A stretch of 64,000 bases of DNA from the NCBI RefSeq assembly GCF_014656455.1, contig NZ_BNCL01000001.1:186001-250000 (forward strand), read 5' to 3'. Of this stretch, positions 9,071-16,306 are shown in pieces. A program made the translations under genes and the position numbers. Each line of letters begins with the position of its first letter. The first letter of the stretch is position 1. Under the pieces are notes generated by a model. It searched no databases. It saw nothing but the letters and a program-made list of their open reading frames with translations, and was not told the DNA's origin. This stretch comes from Paracoccus aerius. GTDB taxonomy: Bacteria > Pseudomonadota > Alphaproteobacteria > Rhodobacterales > Rhodobacteraceae.

Positions 9071-9505
9071 TCAGCGACGGGCCAGGATCAGGCCGACAAG
9101 GAAGCCGATGCCAGCAGCAATACCCAGGGCCTGGGCGGGGTTGCGGCGCACCATCTGCGAGACTTCGTCATAGCGTTCTTCGGCATAATGGGCCACTTCG
9201 GTGGCCTTCTGCTGGCCGGTCTGATACAGGCGCTCGGCCTCGGCTTTGGCGCGGCCGGCATATTCGCCACCAACCTCGCGCGCACGCTCGACATATTCCT
9301 GGGCATTGTCGCGCGCATTCTGCGCCATGTCCGCGCCACGATCCTTGAGGTTATCCCCGCCGGTGTTCTGGGACGCCTTGCCAGCCGCGTCGCGCAGATC
9401 GTCGCCGGTCTTCTTGGCACCGTCGCGCAGGTCGTTCTTGGCCTGCTGGCCAGCAGCCGTCGCGTCTTTCTTCATGTCGTTCAGGGTCGGATTCTGTTCA
9501 GCCAT
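9071..9505 (-). CDS. ElaB/YqjD/DUF883-type membrane-anchored protein
   Basis: A 144-residue protein with a charged helical body (repeats of Lys/Asp/Ala-rich segments) and a C-terminal hydrophobic anchor ending ILARR, preceded by VRRNPAQALGIAAGIGF. This is the DUF883 plan: a soluble helix, RxNPxxALGxAxxxGFLxG, and a short basic tail. E. coli members are stationary-phase, inner-membrane, ribosome-associated proteins. The start at 9505 follows GGAGGAC at good spacing. It is first in a two-gene unit with the holin-like gene. Confidence 0.85.
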   Translation of the reverse strand: MAEQNPTLNDMKKDATAAGQQAKNDLRDGAKKTGDDLRDAAGKASQNTGGDNLKDRGADMAQNARDNAQEYVERAREVGGEYAGRAKAEAERLYQTGQQKATEVAHYAEERYDEVSQMVRRNPAQALGIAAGIGFLVGLILARR

Positions 9506-9611
9506 CTTTATGTCCTCCGGTGTGATTGTCACCTTCACGGCCTAAACCCCGGCGCAAACGGGCTGGTTCCGCAAAGCGAAAGAATAATGTGACAAGAGTG
9601 GCTTAGGAGGA

Positions 9612-9688
9612 TGGTACCGCCTCCCCGGCTTGAACGGGGGACCTCTAGATCCACAATCTAGCGCTCTAACCAACTGAGCTAAGGCGGC
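9612..9688 (-). tRNA. tRNA-His (GTG)
   Basis: A complete cloverleaf of 77 bases including an encoded CCA. The anticodon stem-loop is CTAGA-TTGTGGA-TCTAG, giving anticodon GTG. The acceptor pairs GCCGCCT with AGGCGGT, so the first pair is G-U. The discriminator is A. The base before position 1 is T, so the extra G-1 that marks nearly all tRNA-His is not encoded. Loss of G-1 together with A73 is a known feature of a clade of alphaproteobacteria with an adapted HisRS. Confidence 0.95.
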
Positions 9689-9789
9689 ACGGATGCGTTC
9701 TCTAACGCCGGTTCCTTTCGGTTGCAAGCCCGTCTTGCCGGTAATTTCCATGCAAGATACAGAAAACCTGTCACAGAAGGATCACGGGC

Positions 9790-10008
9790 ATGAGCATCAA
9801 CAGCCAAAGCGACATTGCGGCCAACCTGCAGATCGGTCCGACCGACCGCGGCATGGTCCGGATCTATGTCGAGGCCGAGGGGATCGACCTTCCCCTGGAC
9901 TTCGATCCCGAGGAAGCGACCGAGATTGCCGAGGAACTGATGGCCGCGGTCGAAGCCGCCCGTCAGATGGGCACCGGCGGCGGCAAGCCTAAAAAGCCGC
10001 GGCGCTGA
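9790..10008 (+). CDS. Small conserved protein, DUF6324-like
   Basis: A 72-residue acidic protein with a Lys/Arg-rich tail. The SDIAANLQIGPTDRGMVRIY opening and DFDPEEATEIAEELM segment resemble a short protein family of unknown function found throughout Rhodobacterales (DUF6324, from memory). The 3' end overlaps the 3' end of the convergent mmcB by 20 bases. It sits just after tRNA-His. Confidence 0.7.
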   Translation: MSINSQSDIAANLQIGPTDRGMVRIYVEAEGIDLPLDFDPEEATEIAEELMAAVEAARQMGTGGGKPKKPRR

Positions 10009-10453
10009 AGGCGTCAGGATCGGTCAAGCCCTGCAGCCGCAGGGCCGAGGCACGGGCAAAATCGCGCATGACCTTGCTGCGCCGGGCGCCCGCCAGCCGG
10101 GATTCCGGCGCCATCCGCTGGATCTCGCCGCCATAGGCATCGGCGCAGATCAGGCCGGTATCGGCGGGCAGAAGCTCGGATGGGAAGTCGCAGTCGACTG
10201 CCCAGAAGTAACGGTCGCACCATTCGACATAGCCCTGCCACTTCCGGTCCTGCATGAAATCGGCGCGGCAGCTTTTGCATTCGACGATCCAGAACTCGCC
10301 CTTCGGACCCAGGCTGATCACATCGACACGCAGGCCCCGGTGGGGCGTGAACTCGGTCAGGACGGCATGGTCCATGCTGCGCAACAGTCGCCCGACGCCG
10401 CGGGCAAGGCGCTGGCCCGGCATGGCGGGAAGGGACGGTTCCAGTCGTGTCAT
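9989..10453 (-). CDS. mmcB: MmcB-family DNA repair protein (putative nuclease fold)
   Basis: A 154-residue protein with RVDVISLGPKGEFWIVECKSC, a D...ExK pattern typical of PD-(D/E)XK nuclease folds, and WQGYVEWCDRYFWAVD as in MmcB. In Caulobacter, mmcB is SOS-regulated and contributes to resistance to mitomycin C damage. The start at 10453 is preferred over an open extension to 10489, because a LexA-like element lies at 10466-10480 where a promoter should be. It is not in an operon. Confidence 0.82.
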   Translation of the reverse strand: MTRLEPSLPAMPGQRLARGVGRLLRSMDHAVLTEFTPHRGLRVDVISLGPKGEFWIVECKSCRADFMQDRKWQGYVEWCDRYFWAVDCDFPSELLPADTGLICADAYGGEIQRMAPESRLAGARRSKVMRDFARASALRLQGLTDPDAFSAAAF

Positions 10454-10465
10454 GGTGCGCTTATA

Positions 10466-10480
10466 GAACGAAGAGGCAAC
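10466..10480 (-). promoter_or_regulatory. Candidate LexA (SOS) box upstream of mmcB
   Basis: GAAC, seven bases, then CAAC on the plus strand: one mismatch from the alphaproteobacterial SOS box GTTC-N7-GTTC read on the mmcB strand. It ends 13 bases upstream of the mmcB start, suited to repressor control of a gene known to be SOS-regulated elsewhere. Confidence 0.45.
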
Positions 10481-10587
10481 ATCCCGCAACCTGCTTGAAC
10501 TGCCCCTGCCCCGCCCCTATCTTGCGCTGTGGCGGGTTTCTGCTCTTCTCGCGAGCGGCCATTTTTCCACTGGCCTATAATCTTTCC

Positions 10588-10727
10588 GAGGGGGCTGGCT
10601 CTGGCGTGACCCTGGTCTCGTTACCCGGCGCCCACCTGGTAATCCAGGCTTTCGGGAAATCTCGTGCTGCCGCGGTTGCTGCGGTTCCCGCCACCTTCAA
10701 CCGCCCTGCACCGCAGCGGCGGTTTTT
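10588..10727 (+). ncRNA. Candidate small RNA of unknown family
   Basis: A perfect TATAAT (10576-10581) lies 6 bases before this segment, and an exceptionally strong terminator ends it at 10699-10727. Inside there is no reading frame of note. There is instead local structure: a hairpin CCTGG-TAAT-CCAGG at 10635-10648 and GC-rich complementary stretches on both sides. The predicted length is about 140 bases. Size and layout would suit 6S RNA or a trans-acting regulator, but I do not recognise a diagnostic motif of 6S, SRP, RNase P or tmRNA. A second possible promoter (TTGAAC, about 17 bases, TATCTT) lies further upstream. Confidence 0.5.
10699..10727 (+). terminator. Strong rho-independent terminator of the candidate small RNA
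   Basis: Stem AACCGCCCTGC / GCAG(C)GGCGGTT with a 3-base loop and one bulge, followed by TTTTT. No protein gene on this strand ends nearby, so it must serve a non-coding transcript. Confidence 0.85.
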
Positions 10728-10736
10728 CCATGCGAT

Positions 10737-10761
10737 AAGGGCGGCCTTGCGGGCCGCCCTT
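10737..10761 (-). terminator. Terminator after the DUF481 gene
   Basis: A perfect 10-bp stem AAGGGCGGCC/GGCCGCCCTT with a 5-base loop lies about 24 bases past the stop of the minus-strand outer-membrane gene. The T-stretch is weak. Confidence 0.6.
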
Positions 10762-10784
10762 CGTTCGGTGATCTGTCGCTTGAC

Positions 10785-11750
10785 TTAGAAGCCGTAGACG
10801 ACCGACACGCCCAGGGTGTTGTCCGTGCGGATCGGACGGTTTTCCTGGTATTCGGTGGTGTAGCTGACGCGGGTCGCCAGTTGGTCCGACATCTGGAAGT
10901 TCACGCCAAACTGGTTGGTGATCACGTCGTCCGAGTCTTCCGACGACAGGTAGTCGGTGTCGTTGGTGATGAACACCATGTCGTTGAAGCGGTGGTACAG
11001 GCGCGACGACACGATGTAGCCGACGCCGCTGTCCGAGGAGTCCGTGACTTCTTCGCGAACGAAGACGCCGTCGCCATCCGGATCCACCAGGTCAAAGCCC
11101 GACTTCTGGGCGCCGGTCTGGGTGTAGCGGTAACCGATACCGGCCTGGACGCGCCACGCGGTCTGCTCGGTGTTGATAACGCGGTAGCCCGGGCCCACGC
11201 CGATGAAGCCGTCACGGGCGAAGTCGCCCAGCTTTTCGGCAATCTCGCTGTCGGGCTGGCCATCATAGTCCGGATCGCCGTTGGCAAGTCCGTCGATGCT
11301 GAAGCGACCCAGAACGAAGGCGTAGAAGCGGTCGTTGAAGTAGTAGGCGCCATCATAGATGGTCGACACTTCTTCCTTGTCCTTGTTGCCCTGCTGGTCT
11401 TCGCCGAATTCGATCAGCATCCCGACCGACTGCTGCCAGGGACCTGCGTTGTTGGACACGCGGCCCGCCAGCGAGAAGTCCTGGCTTTCCTCATTGCCGG
11501 TGCTGCCGGCATAGGTCAGCGCAACCGAACCGAACAGGCCTTCGCGGCGGTCCGGGTTGCCAAAGCGCGCGGCGTCGTTGTCACGATCGAAGTCGTCCTG
11601 GACAGCGTCCTCGACATCGATGATCCGGTCGTTGATGCCCGAAATCCCGGTAGCATCGGCGCCAGCGGCGATCTCGGTCTGGGCGAATGCCGGTGCCGAA
11701 AGGGCGGCCATCAGAGCAGCGGAGCCGGTCAGCAGCGTAATTTTCTTCAT
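10785..11750 (-). CDS. DUF481-type outer-membrane beta-barrel protein
   Basis: A 321-residue protein with a signal peptide (KKITLLTGSAALMAALSAPAFAQ, cleaved about residue 23). An acidic linker (residues 25-60) follows, then alternating aromatic/hydrophobic beta-strand patterns (GLFGSVALTYAGSTGN, QAGIGYRYTQTGA) ending in Phe, as outer-membrane barrels do. The pattern and length fit DUF481, the family of salt-induced outer-membrane proteins with no firm function. The DPDGDGV loop could bind calcium. The start at 11750 has GAGGATGAG upstream. It is monocistronic with a long upstream region. Confidence 0.78.
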   Translation of the reverse strand: MKKITLLTGSAALMAALSAPAFAQTEIAAGADATGISGINDRIIDVEDAVQDDFDRDNDAARFGNPDRREGLFGSVALTYAGSTGNEESQDFSLAGRVSNNAGPWQQSVGMLIEFGEDQQGNKDKEEVSTIYDGAYYFNDRFYAFVLGRFSIDGLANGDPDYDGQPDSEIAEKLGDFARDGFIGVGPGYRVINTEQTAWRVQAGIGYRYTQTGAQKSGFDLVDPDGDGVFVREEVTDSSDSGVGYIVSSRLYHRFNDMVFITNDTDYLSSEDSDDVITNQFGVNFQMSDQLATRVSYTTEYQENRPIRTDNTLGVSVVYGF

Positions 11751-12437
11751 CTCATCCTCACGAGCTGAGTTTCGTTGTTCTGGACGCTTGAAAGGACGCC
11801 AGAGCATCTCTGCGAAAGATGAAGTAATCCCGCATCGCCCGGGTTCATAGGGCCGCGAAAAACGTGAGGAATGCGCGAAAATGTGAGCCAACAATGAACA
11901 GGGCGCATTGAGCGAAAACCTGCTGAAATAGGGTCTTGATCTGTTCCTGTGGAACCAAATTCGCCCGGAGGGAAGCGATTGGCGTAATTATGCTATTCGT
12001 TAAAAAATGTTAATCTTTCTGCCCTGGACAGTAATCCGAGCCCTGAAACATGTCCGTGATTGCCCAACTGATAGGCAGGTCAGCGCTGTGCCTTTCAAGC
12101 CGAAGATGTTGCACATTCGACACGCTTGCCAAAGCAATCTTAGCCTGCGTCAGCATTTGTGGTCTTGGGCGATGTGCCATGGTGGCGCGTTCGGACTTCA
12201 GCGGACGCGTCGGAACCTCGCGTTTCTTCGCGTTCCTATGCAGTCGTCACGGCGATCATAGACTGGTTGCAGGTGCAAGACATCTGTCGGAAAGGCCAAC
12301 AGATGCGGTGGCGCTGACCAGGAAACACGCCAAGCTCGCGACACCAACATGATGCCGCCGCCACGAATTGATCGCCTTGCGGCAGTAGAAGGCGCAACAG
12401 CGCCGCGATCCCATGTCTACCGCCGGGTCCCGTGCCG
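11751..12437. other. Gene-free stretch between the DUF481 gene and nusB
   Basis: About 690 bases without a convincing gene. Short open frames occur on both strands (for example 12007-12261 plus, 12236-12472 minus) but have poor codon use, no ribosome site and no recognisable protein. The part at 11925-12015 is markedly AT-rich (TTAAAAAATGTTAATC near 12000) and may hold the promoter of the DUF481 gene or of an unannotated transcript. The rest might be a degraded gene, but I cannot identify a parent. Confidence 0.5.
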
Positions 12438-12926
12438 TCAGAACGCCTCGGGACGAAGCTCCCGCGCCACATGATCGAGGACGGCGTTCACGAATTTCGG
12501 TTCGCGCCCATCGGGGAAGAAGGCCTCAGCCAAGCGGACATATTCGGTGATGACGACCTTCGGCGGCGTTTGCGGGGTCACCAGTTCGGCGCCAGCGGCG
12601 CGGAACAGCGCCCGCAGCACCGGGTCGATCCTGTCGATGGGCCATTTCGCGACCAATCCGCGATCCGTGGCCTGGTCGATCCGCGACTGCCAGGTCACCG
12701 CCCCGTCAACGACGCGGTTGAACAGCGTCTCGTCCGCAGGAAGCGACTGGCCGTCCTCGTCATCGGCACCCAGGCGAAACAGCTCGAACTCGCGCGTGAC
12801 CCGCTCGGCCGACTGGCCCGCGGCCTCCATCTGATACAGGGCCTGAACCGCATAAAGGCGCGCCCCGCTGCTGAGCGCGCGGCGATCGGCGCGCTTGTCG
12901 TTCGGCTTGTCGTCGTTGGGGTTCAT
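12438..12926 (-). CDS. nusB: Transcription antitermination factor NusB
   Basis: The 162-residue all-helical protein shows the family features: ARLYAVQALYQMEAAG in the first helix, DPVLRALFRAAGAEL, and the C-terminal PPKVVITEYVRLAEAFFPDGREPKFVNAVLD block. NusB with NusE (S10) recognises boxA in rRNA leaders and suppresses premature termination. It is 52 bases downstream of ribE on the same strand, the usual alphaproteobacterial link between riboflavin genes and nusB. Confidence 0.97.
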   Translation of the reverse strand: MNPNDDKPNDKRADRRALSSGARLYAVQALYQMEAAGQSAERVTREFELFRLGADDEDGQSLPADETLFNRVVDGAVTWQSRIDQATDRGLVAKWPIDRIDPVLRALFRAAGAELVTPQTPPKVVITEYVRLAEAFFPDGREPKFVNAVLDHVARELRPEAF

Positions 12927-12978
12927 GGATCAGCCCTTGCAAAGAGACCGGCTGCAATGTCGCGAAAGCCGGCCCGCG

Positions 12979-13596
12979 TCAAGCCCCGGCAGTCATGGGC
13001 GCGCCCATCGCCTCGGCCAGGCGCGCGACATAGCGGGCCATCGTATCGACTTCCAGATTGACGGGATCGCCCTGGGCGACGGTCCCCCAAGTGGTGACAT
13101 GACGCGTGTGCGGGATCAGGTTGACGCCAAAGCGGTTGCCCGCCACCTCGTTCACCGTCAGCGAGGTGCCGTTCAGCGCGACAGATCCCTTGGGGGCGAT
13201 GAAGCGCGCAAGCGCCGGCGGGGCCTCGAATGTCAGGCGCAGGCTGTCGCCTTCGTCATGCATCTCGACCACCTGGGCCACGCCATCGACATGGCCGCTG
13301 ACGATATGGCCGCCCAGTTCGTCCCCCACGCGCAAGGCCCGTTCCAGGTTCAGCCTGCGGCCGACCTGCCAGCCGCCCGTGCCGATATTGGTCTTTGACA
13401 GTGTCTCGGCCGAGATATCGACGGCAAACCAGCCCGGCGCCTTGTCCACCACGGTCAGGCAGACGCCGTCGCAGGCGATCGACGCGCCCATGTCCACGGT
13501 TGCCATGTCATAGCCGCAGGCGATCCGGGCGCGCATGTCGCCGCGCATCTCGACCGCTGCGACGGTGCCGATATCGGTGATGATGCCTGTGAACAC
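12979..13596 (-). CDS. ribE: Riboflavin synthase, alpha chain
   Basis: The 205-residue enzyme dismutates two 6,7-dimethyl-8-ribityllumazine molecules to riboflavin. It has the characteristic FTGIITDIGTV start and two repeated lumazine-binding barrels: SIACDGVCLTVVD in the first and SVALNGTSLTVNEV in the second, plus GGHIVSGHVDGVA between them. The start is GTG at 13596, because FTGII is always at the N-terminus; AAGGGG lies upstream. The lumazine synthase and ribBA genes that often stand between ribE and nusB are absent here. Confidence 0.96.
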   Translation of the reverse strand: MFTGIITDIGTVAAVEMRGDMRARIACGYDMATVDMGASIACDGVCLTVVDKAPGWFAVDISAETLSKTNIGTGGWQVGRRLNLERALRVGDELGGHIVSGHVDGVAQVVEMHDEGDSLRLTFEAPPALARFIAPKGSVALNGTSLTVNEVAGNRFGVNLIPHTRHVTTWGTVAQGDPVNLEVDTMARYVARLAEAMGAPMTAGA

Positions 13597-13730
13597 GCAA
13601 AAACCCCTTTTCTTCGGCCCAGACCTAGGCGATAGCGTGGTGCAGCGCAAGCATCGCACGGTGTCATGCCGTCTGTTCCCCTCTTGTAGCAAGTACCCAA
13701 AGGAAAACGCCCCGCCGTTAGCAGGATGGT

Positions 13731-15059
13731 ATGGTGCTACAGGATCGGAAGACTTCCACGCTGGCAGACATGCCTGGTCCGGACAAGCGGGTCTTTCTGC
13801 TGTTGCAGGGGCCGCATGGACCATTCTTCGACCGGCTGGGCAAGCTGCTGCGGCGGGCCGGTGCGGAAGTCTGGCGATGCGCGTTCAACGCGGGGGACGA
13901 GTTCTTCTGGTCGGATCCGGCGCACCTGCTGCGCCATACCGGCAGCAGCGCCGAGTGGCCCGCCCACCTCGCCCGGATCGTCGCCGACAGACAGGTGACC
14001 GACATCGTCCTTTACGGCGACGTCCGCCCGATCCATGCGGCTGCGCGCCAGGCTTCGCAGGACCACGGCCTGCGGCTGCACGTCTTCGAGGAAGGCTACC
14101 TGCGCCCCTACTGGATCAGCTACGAACGTGGCGGATCGAACGGGCATTCCGTCCTTCTGGACATTTCCCTTGCCGAAATGCAGGCGACACTGCACCAGAC
14201 CCTGGTCGAGGTCCGCCGCCCCCCAGCCCATTGGGGCGACATGCGCCAGCACAAGGCCTATGGGGCCTTCTATCATTTCCTGGTGCTCGTCGCGAACCGC
14301 CGCTATCGCCAGTTTGCCAGCCACCGCGCCCTGCCTATCTTTGACGAATTCCGCCTGAACCTGCGCCGGCTGCTGCTGATGCCAATTCATTCAGCCACCC
14401 GCCTTGTCCAGTGGCGCCATTTCCGGTTGTCCGGCGATCCCTACGTGCTTGTGCCCATGCAACTGGAACACGATTCGAACATGCTGGGGCATTCGCCGTT
14501 CCGGTCGAACCGCGAGTTTGTCGATCAGGTCGTCGAGGCCTTTGCCCGTTCGGCGCCGCAGCATCACCACCTCGTCTTCAAGGCGCATCCGCTGGAGGAT
14601 GGGCGTGCAAGGAACCGCCGCTGCATCCGCGAAGCCGCAACCCGGCACGGCGTGACGGACCGGGTGCATTACTTCCGCGGCGGCAAGCTGGCCGAGATGC
14701 TGGCCCATGCCCGGGCGGTCGTCACCGTGAACTCGACCGCTGGACAACAGGCGCTGTGGCGCGGGCTGCCGGTCAAGGCCCTGGGCCGTGCCGTTTATTG
14801 CAAGCCGGGGCTGGTGTCGGACCAGACGCTGGCTGATTTCATGGCCAACCCCTGCCTGCCCGACGCCGCGTCCTATCGCGTCTTTCGCGACTACCTGCTT
14901 CAGACAAGCCAGGTTCCCGGCGGGTTCTATTCCCGGCGATCGCGGGCCCATGCGCTGCGCGTGGTGGCCGACCTGATCCTGGCGCCCGAGGATCCCTATC
15001 AGGCGCTTGCGGGTGGACGCTTCCAGCGTCGCCAGCAGATCGGCGAAGTTCTGGACTGA
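13731..15059 (+). CDS. kpsS: Capsule Kdo-transferase KpsS-like
   Basis: A 442-residue cytoplasmic glycosyltransferase of the KpsS/LipB family. Landmarks are VFLLLQGPHGPFFDRLGKLL at the N-terminus, VFEEGYLRPYWIS near residue 125, HHLVFKAHPLEDG near 285 and VVTVNSTAGQQALWRGLPV near 330. KpsS adds the first beta-Kdo to (lyso)phosphatidylglycerol, beginning the linker that anchors group 2-type capsules. It is divergent from ribE with 134 bases between, and first of three capsule genes on this strand. The KpsM/T/E transporter genes are not in the window. Confidence 0.85.
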   Translation: MVLQDRKTSTLADMPGPDKRVFLLLQGPHGPFFDRLGKLLRRAGAEVWRCAFNAGDEFFWSDPAHLLRHTGSSAEWPAHLARIVADRQVTDIVLYGDVRPIHAAARQASQDHGLRLHVFEEGYLRPYWISYERGGSNGHSVLLDISLAEMQATLHQTLVEVRRPPAHWGDMRQHKAYGAFYHFLVLVANRRYRQFASHRALPIFDEFRLNLRRLLLMPIHSATRLVQWRHFRLSGDPYVLVPMQLEHDSNMLGHSPFRSNREFVDQVVEAFARSAPQHHHLVFKAHPLEDGRARNRRCIREAATRHGVTDRVHYFRGGKLAEMLAHARAVVTVNSTAGQQALWRGLPVKALGRAVYCKPGLVSDQTLADFMANPCLPDAASYRVFRDYLLQTSQVPGGFYSRRSRAHALRVVADLILAPEDPYQALAGGRFQRRQQIGEVLD

Positions 15060-15153
15060 CGGTCAGGAAGGTGTGGCATCCCGCAGCGCCTCGGTCTAGA
15101 TTGCGCGCACAACCGGACGGCAAGTCCGGGCCAAGGAACAGGAGTTTCGAGAG

Positions 15154-16299
15154 GTGACAGTGAAGCTTTCCCCCACCCGTCCGGTGGCGGCCCTGGCGAT
15201 GCGCCTGACCCTGATTGCCGCGATGACGCTGCTGGCGGCCTGCAGCCTGCCGCGATCCGGCCCCAGCAAGAACGAGATCTATTCGGGCGCCGTCGAAAAG
15301 GGCGGCAACACCCATGTGATCTATGTGAACGACCACGTCGCGCGCGAGACGAACTTCACGCCGTCCTATGGCTTCTCGAACAGCTTCCTGCGGGCAGGCC
15401 AGGTCGGCGCTGACGAGATCCGCGCAGGCGACGTGCTGGGCCTGTCGATCTGGGAAAACGTCGATGACGGCCTGCTGTCTTCGCTGGGGGCCAGCTCGAC
15501 CGCGCTTCAGGAAATCCAGGTGGACAGCGGCGGCTATATCTTCGTGCCCTACGCGGGCCGGGTCCAGGCCGCGGGCAATACCCCTGACCAGCTGCGCCAG
15601 ATCATCACGGAACGCCTGGCGACCCAGACACCGGATCCGCAGGTCACGGTGGCCCGCGTCGCGGGCGACGGGGCCACGGTGTCGGTCATGGGCAAGGTCA
15701 CGGCGCAGGGCGTCTATCCGATCGAACGCCCGACCCGGACGCTGGGGGCGATGCTGGCCCGCGCGGGCGGCGTCTCGATCGAGCCCGAGATTGCCGTGGT
15801 CACGGTCAAGCGCGGCAACAGCAATGGCAAGGTCTGGCTGACCGATCTTTATTCAAACGCCAGCAACGACATCGCCCTGCGCCCCGGCGACGTGATCCTG
15901 GTCGAGGAGGATCAGCGCAGCTTCACCGCCCTTGGCGCCCTTGGCGGACAGACCCGCGTGCCCCTGGGTAACGAGATGATCAACGCAGTCGAGGCCGTGG
16001 CGATGGTCGGCGGTCTCAATTCGAACTTGGCCGATCCGACGGGCGTGTTCATCCTGCGCGACGAACCCGAACAGGTCGCCTCGCGCGTGCTGGGCAAGAC
16101 GGTCCAGGGATCGCAGCGCATCGCCTATGTTCTGGATCTGACCCGGCCCAACGGGCTGTTCCTGGCCCGCGACTTCCTGATCCGGGACGAGGATACAGTC
16201 TATGTGACCGAGGCGCCCTATGTTCAGTGGCAGAAGCGGCTGGCCGCGCTGATCGGGCCGATCAACTCTGCGAACTCGCTCCAGAACCTGTCGCAGTGA
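15154..16299 (+). CDS. Polysaccharide export outer-membrane lipoprotein (OPX family)
   Basis: A 381-residue lipoprotein (hydrophobic signal and LAAC lipobox, Cys about residue 30) of the Wza/KpsD-like OPX family. After the signal comes the poly-export domain (EIRAGDVLGLSIWEN, then GYIFVPYAGRVQAAG). Two SLBB-like repeats follow (VSVMGKVTAQGVYPI and later FTALGALGGQTRVPLG), then a C-terminal region ending LIGPINSANSLQN. It forms the periplasmic/outer-membrane channel for capsule export. The start is GTG at 15154 with CAGGAG upstream. It lies between the two Kdo-transferase genes. Confidence 0.88.
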   Translation: MTVKLSPTRPVAALAMRLTLIAAMTLLAACSLPRSGPSKNEIYSGAVEKGGNTHVIYVNDHVARETNFTPSYGFSNSFLRAGQVGADEIRAGDVLGLSIWENVDDGLLSSLGASSTALQEIQVDSGGYIFVPYAGRVQAAGNTPDQLRQIITERLATQTPDPQVTVARVAGDGATVSVMGKVTAQGVYPIERPTRTLGAMLARAGGVSIEPEIAVVTVKRGNSNGKVWLTDLYSNASNDIALRPGDVILVEEDQRSFTALGALGGQTRVPLGNEMINAVEAVAMVGGLNSNLADPTGVFILRDEPEQVASRVLGKTVQGSQRIAYVLDLTRPNGLFLARDFLIRDEDTVYVTEAPYVQWQKRLAALIGPINSANSLQNLSQ

Positions 16300-16306
16300 C
16301 CGGCTG

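Noticed and set aside
8397..9505. Prophage remnant suggested by the holin-like protein
   Set aside because: No integrase, capsid, portal, lysin or att repeats nearby; tRNA-His at 9612-9688 has no duplicated 3' end that I could see in the window.
9542..9751. A 69-codon frame on the minus strand
   Set aside because: It is read through tRNA-His.
13597..13730. FMN riboswitch upstream of ribE
   Set aside because: The 134-base spacer is too short and lacks the conserved RFN-element blocks.
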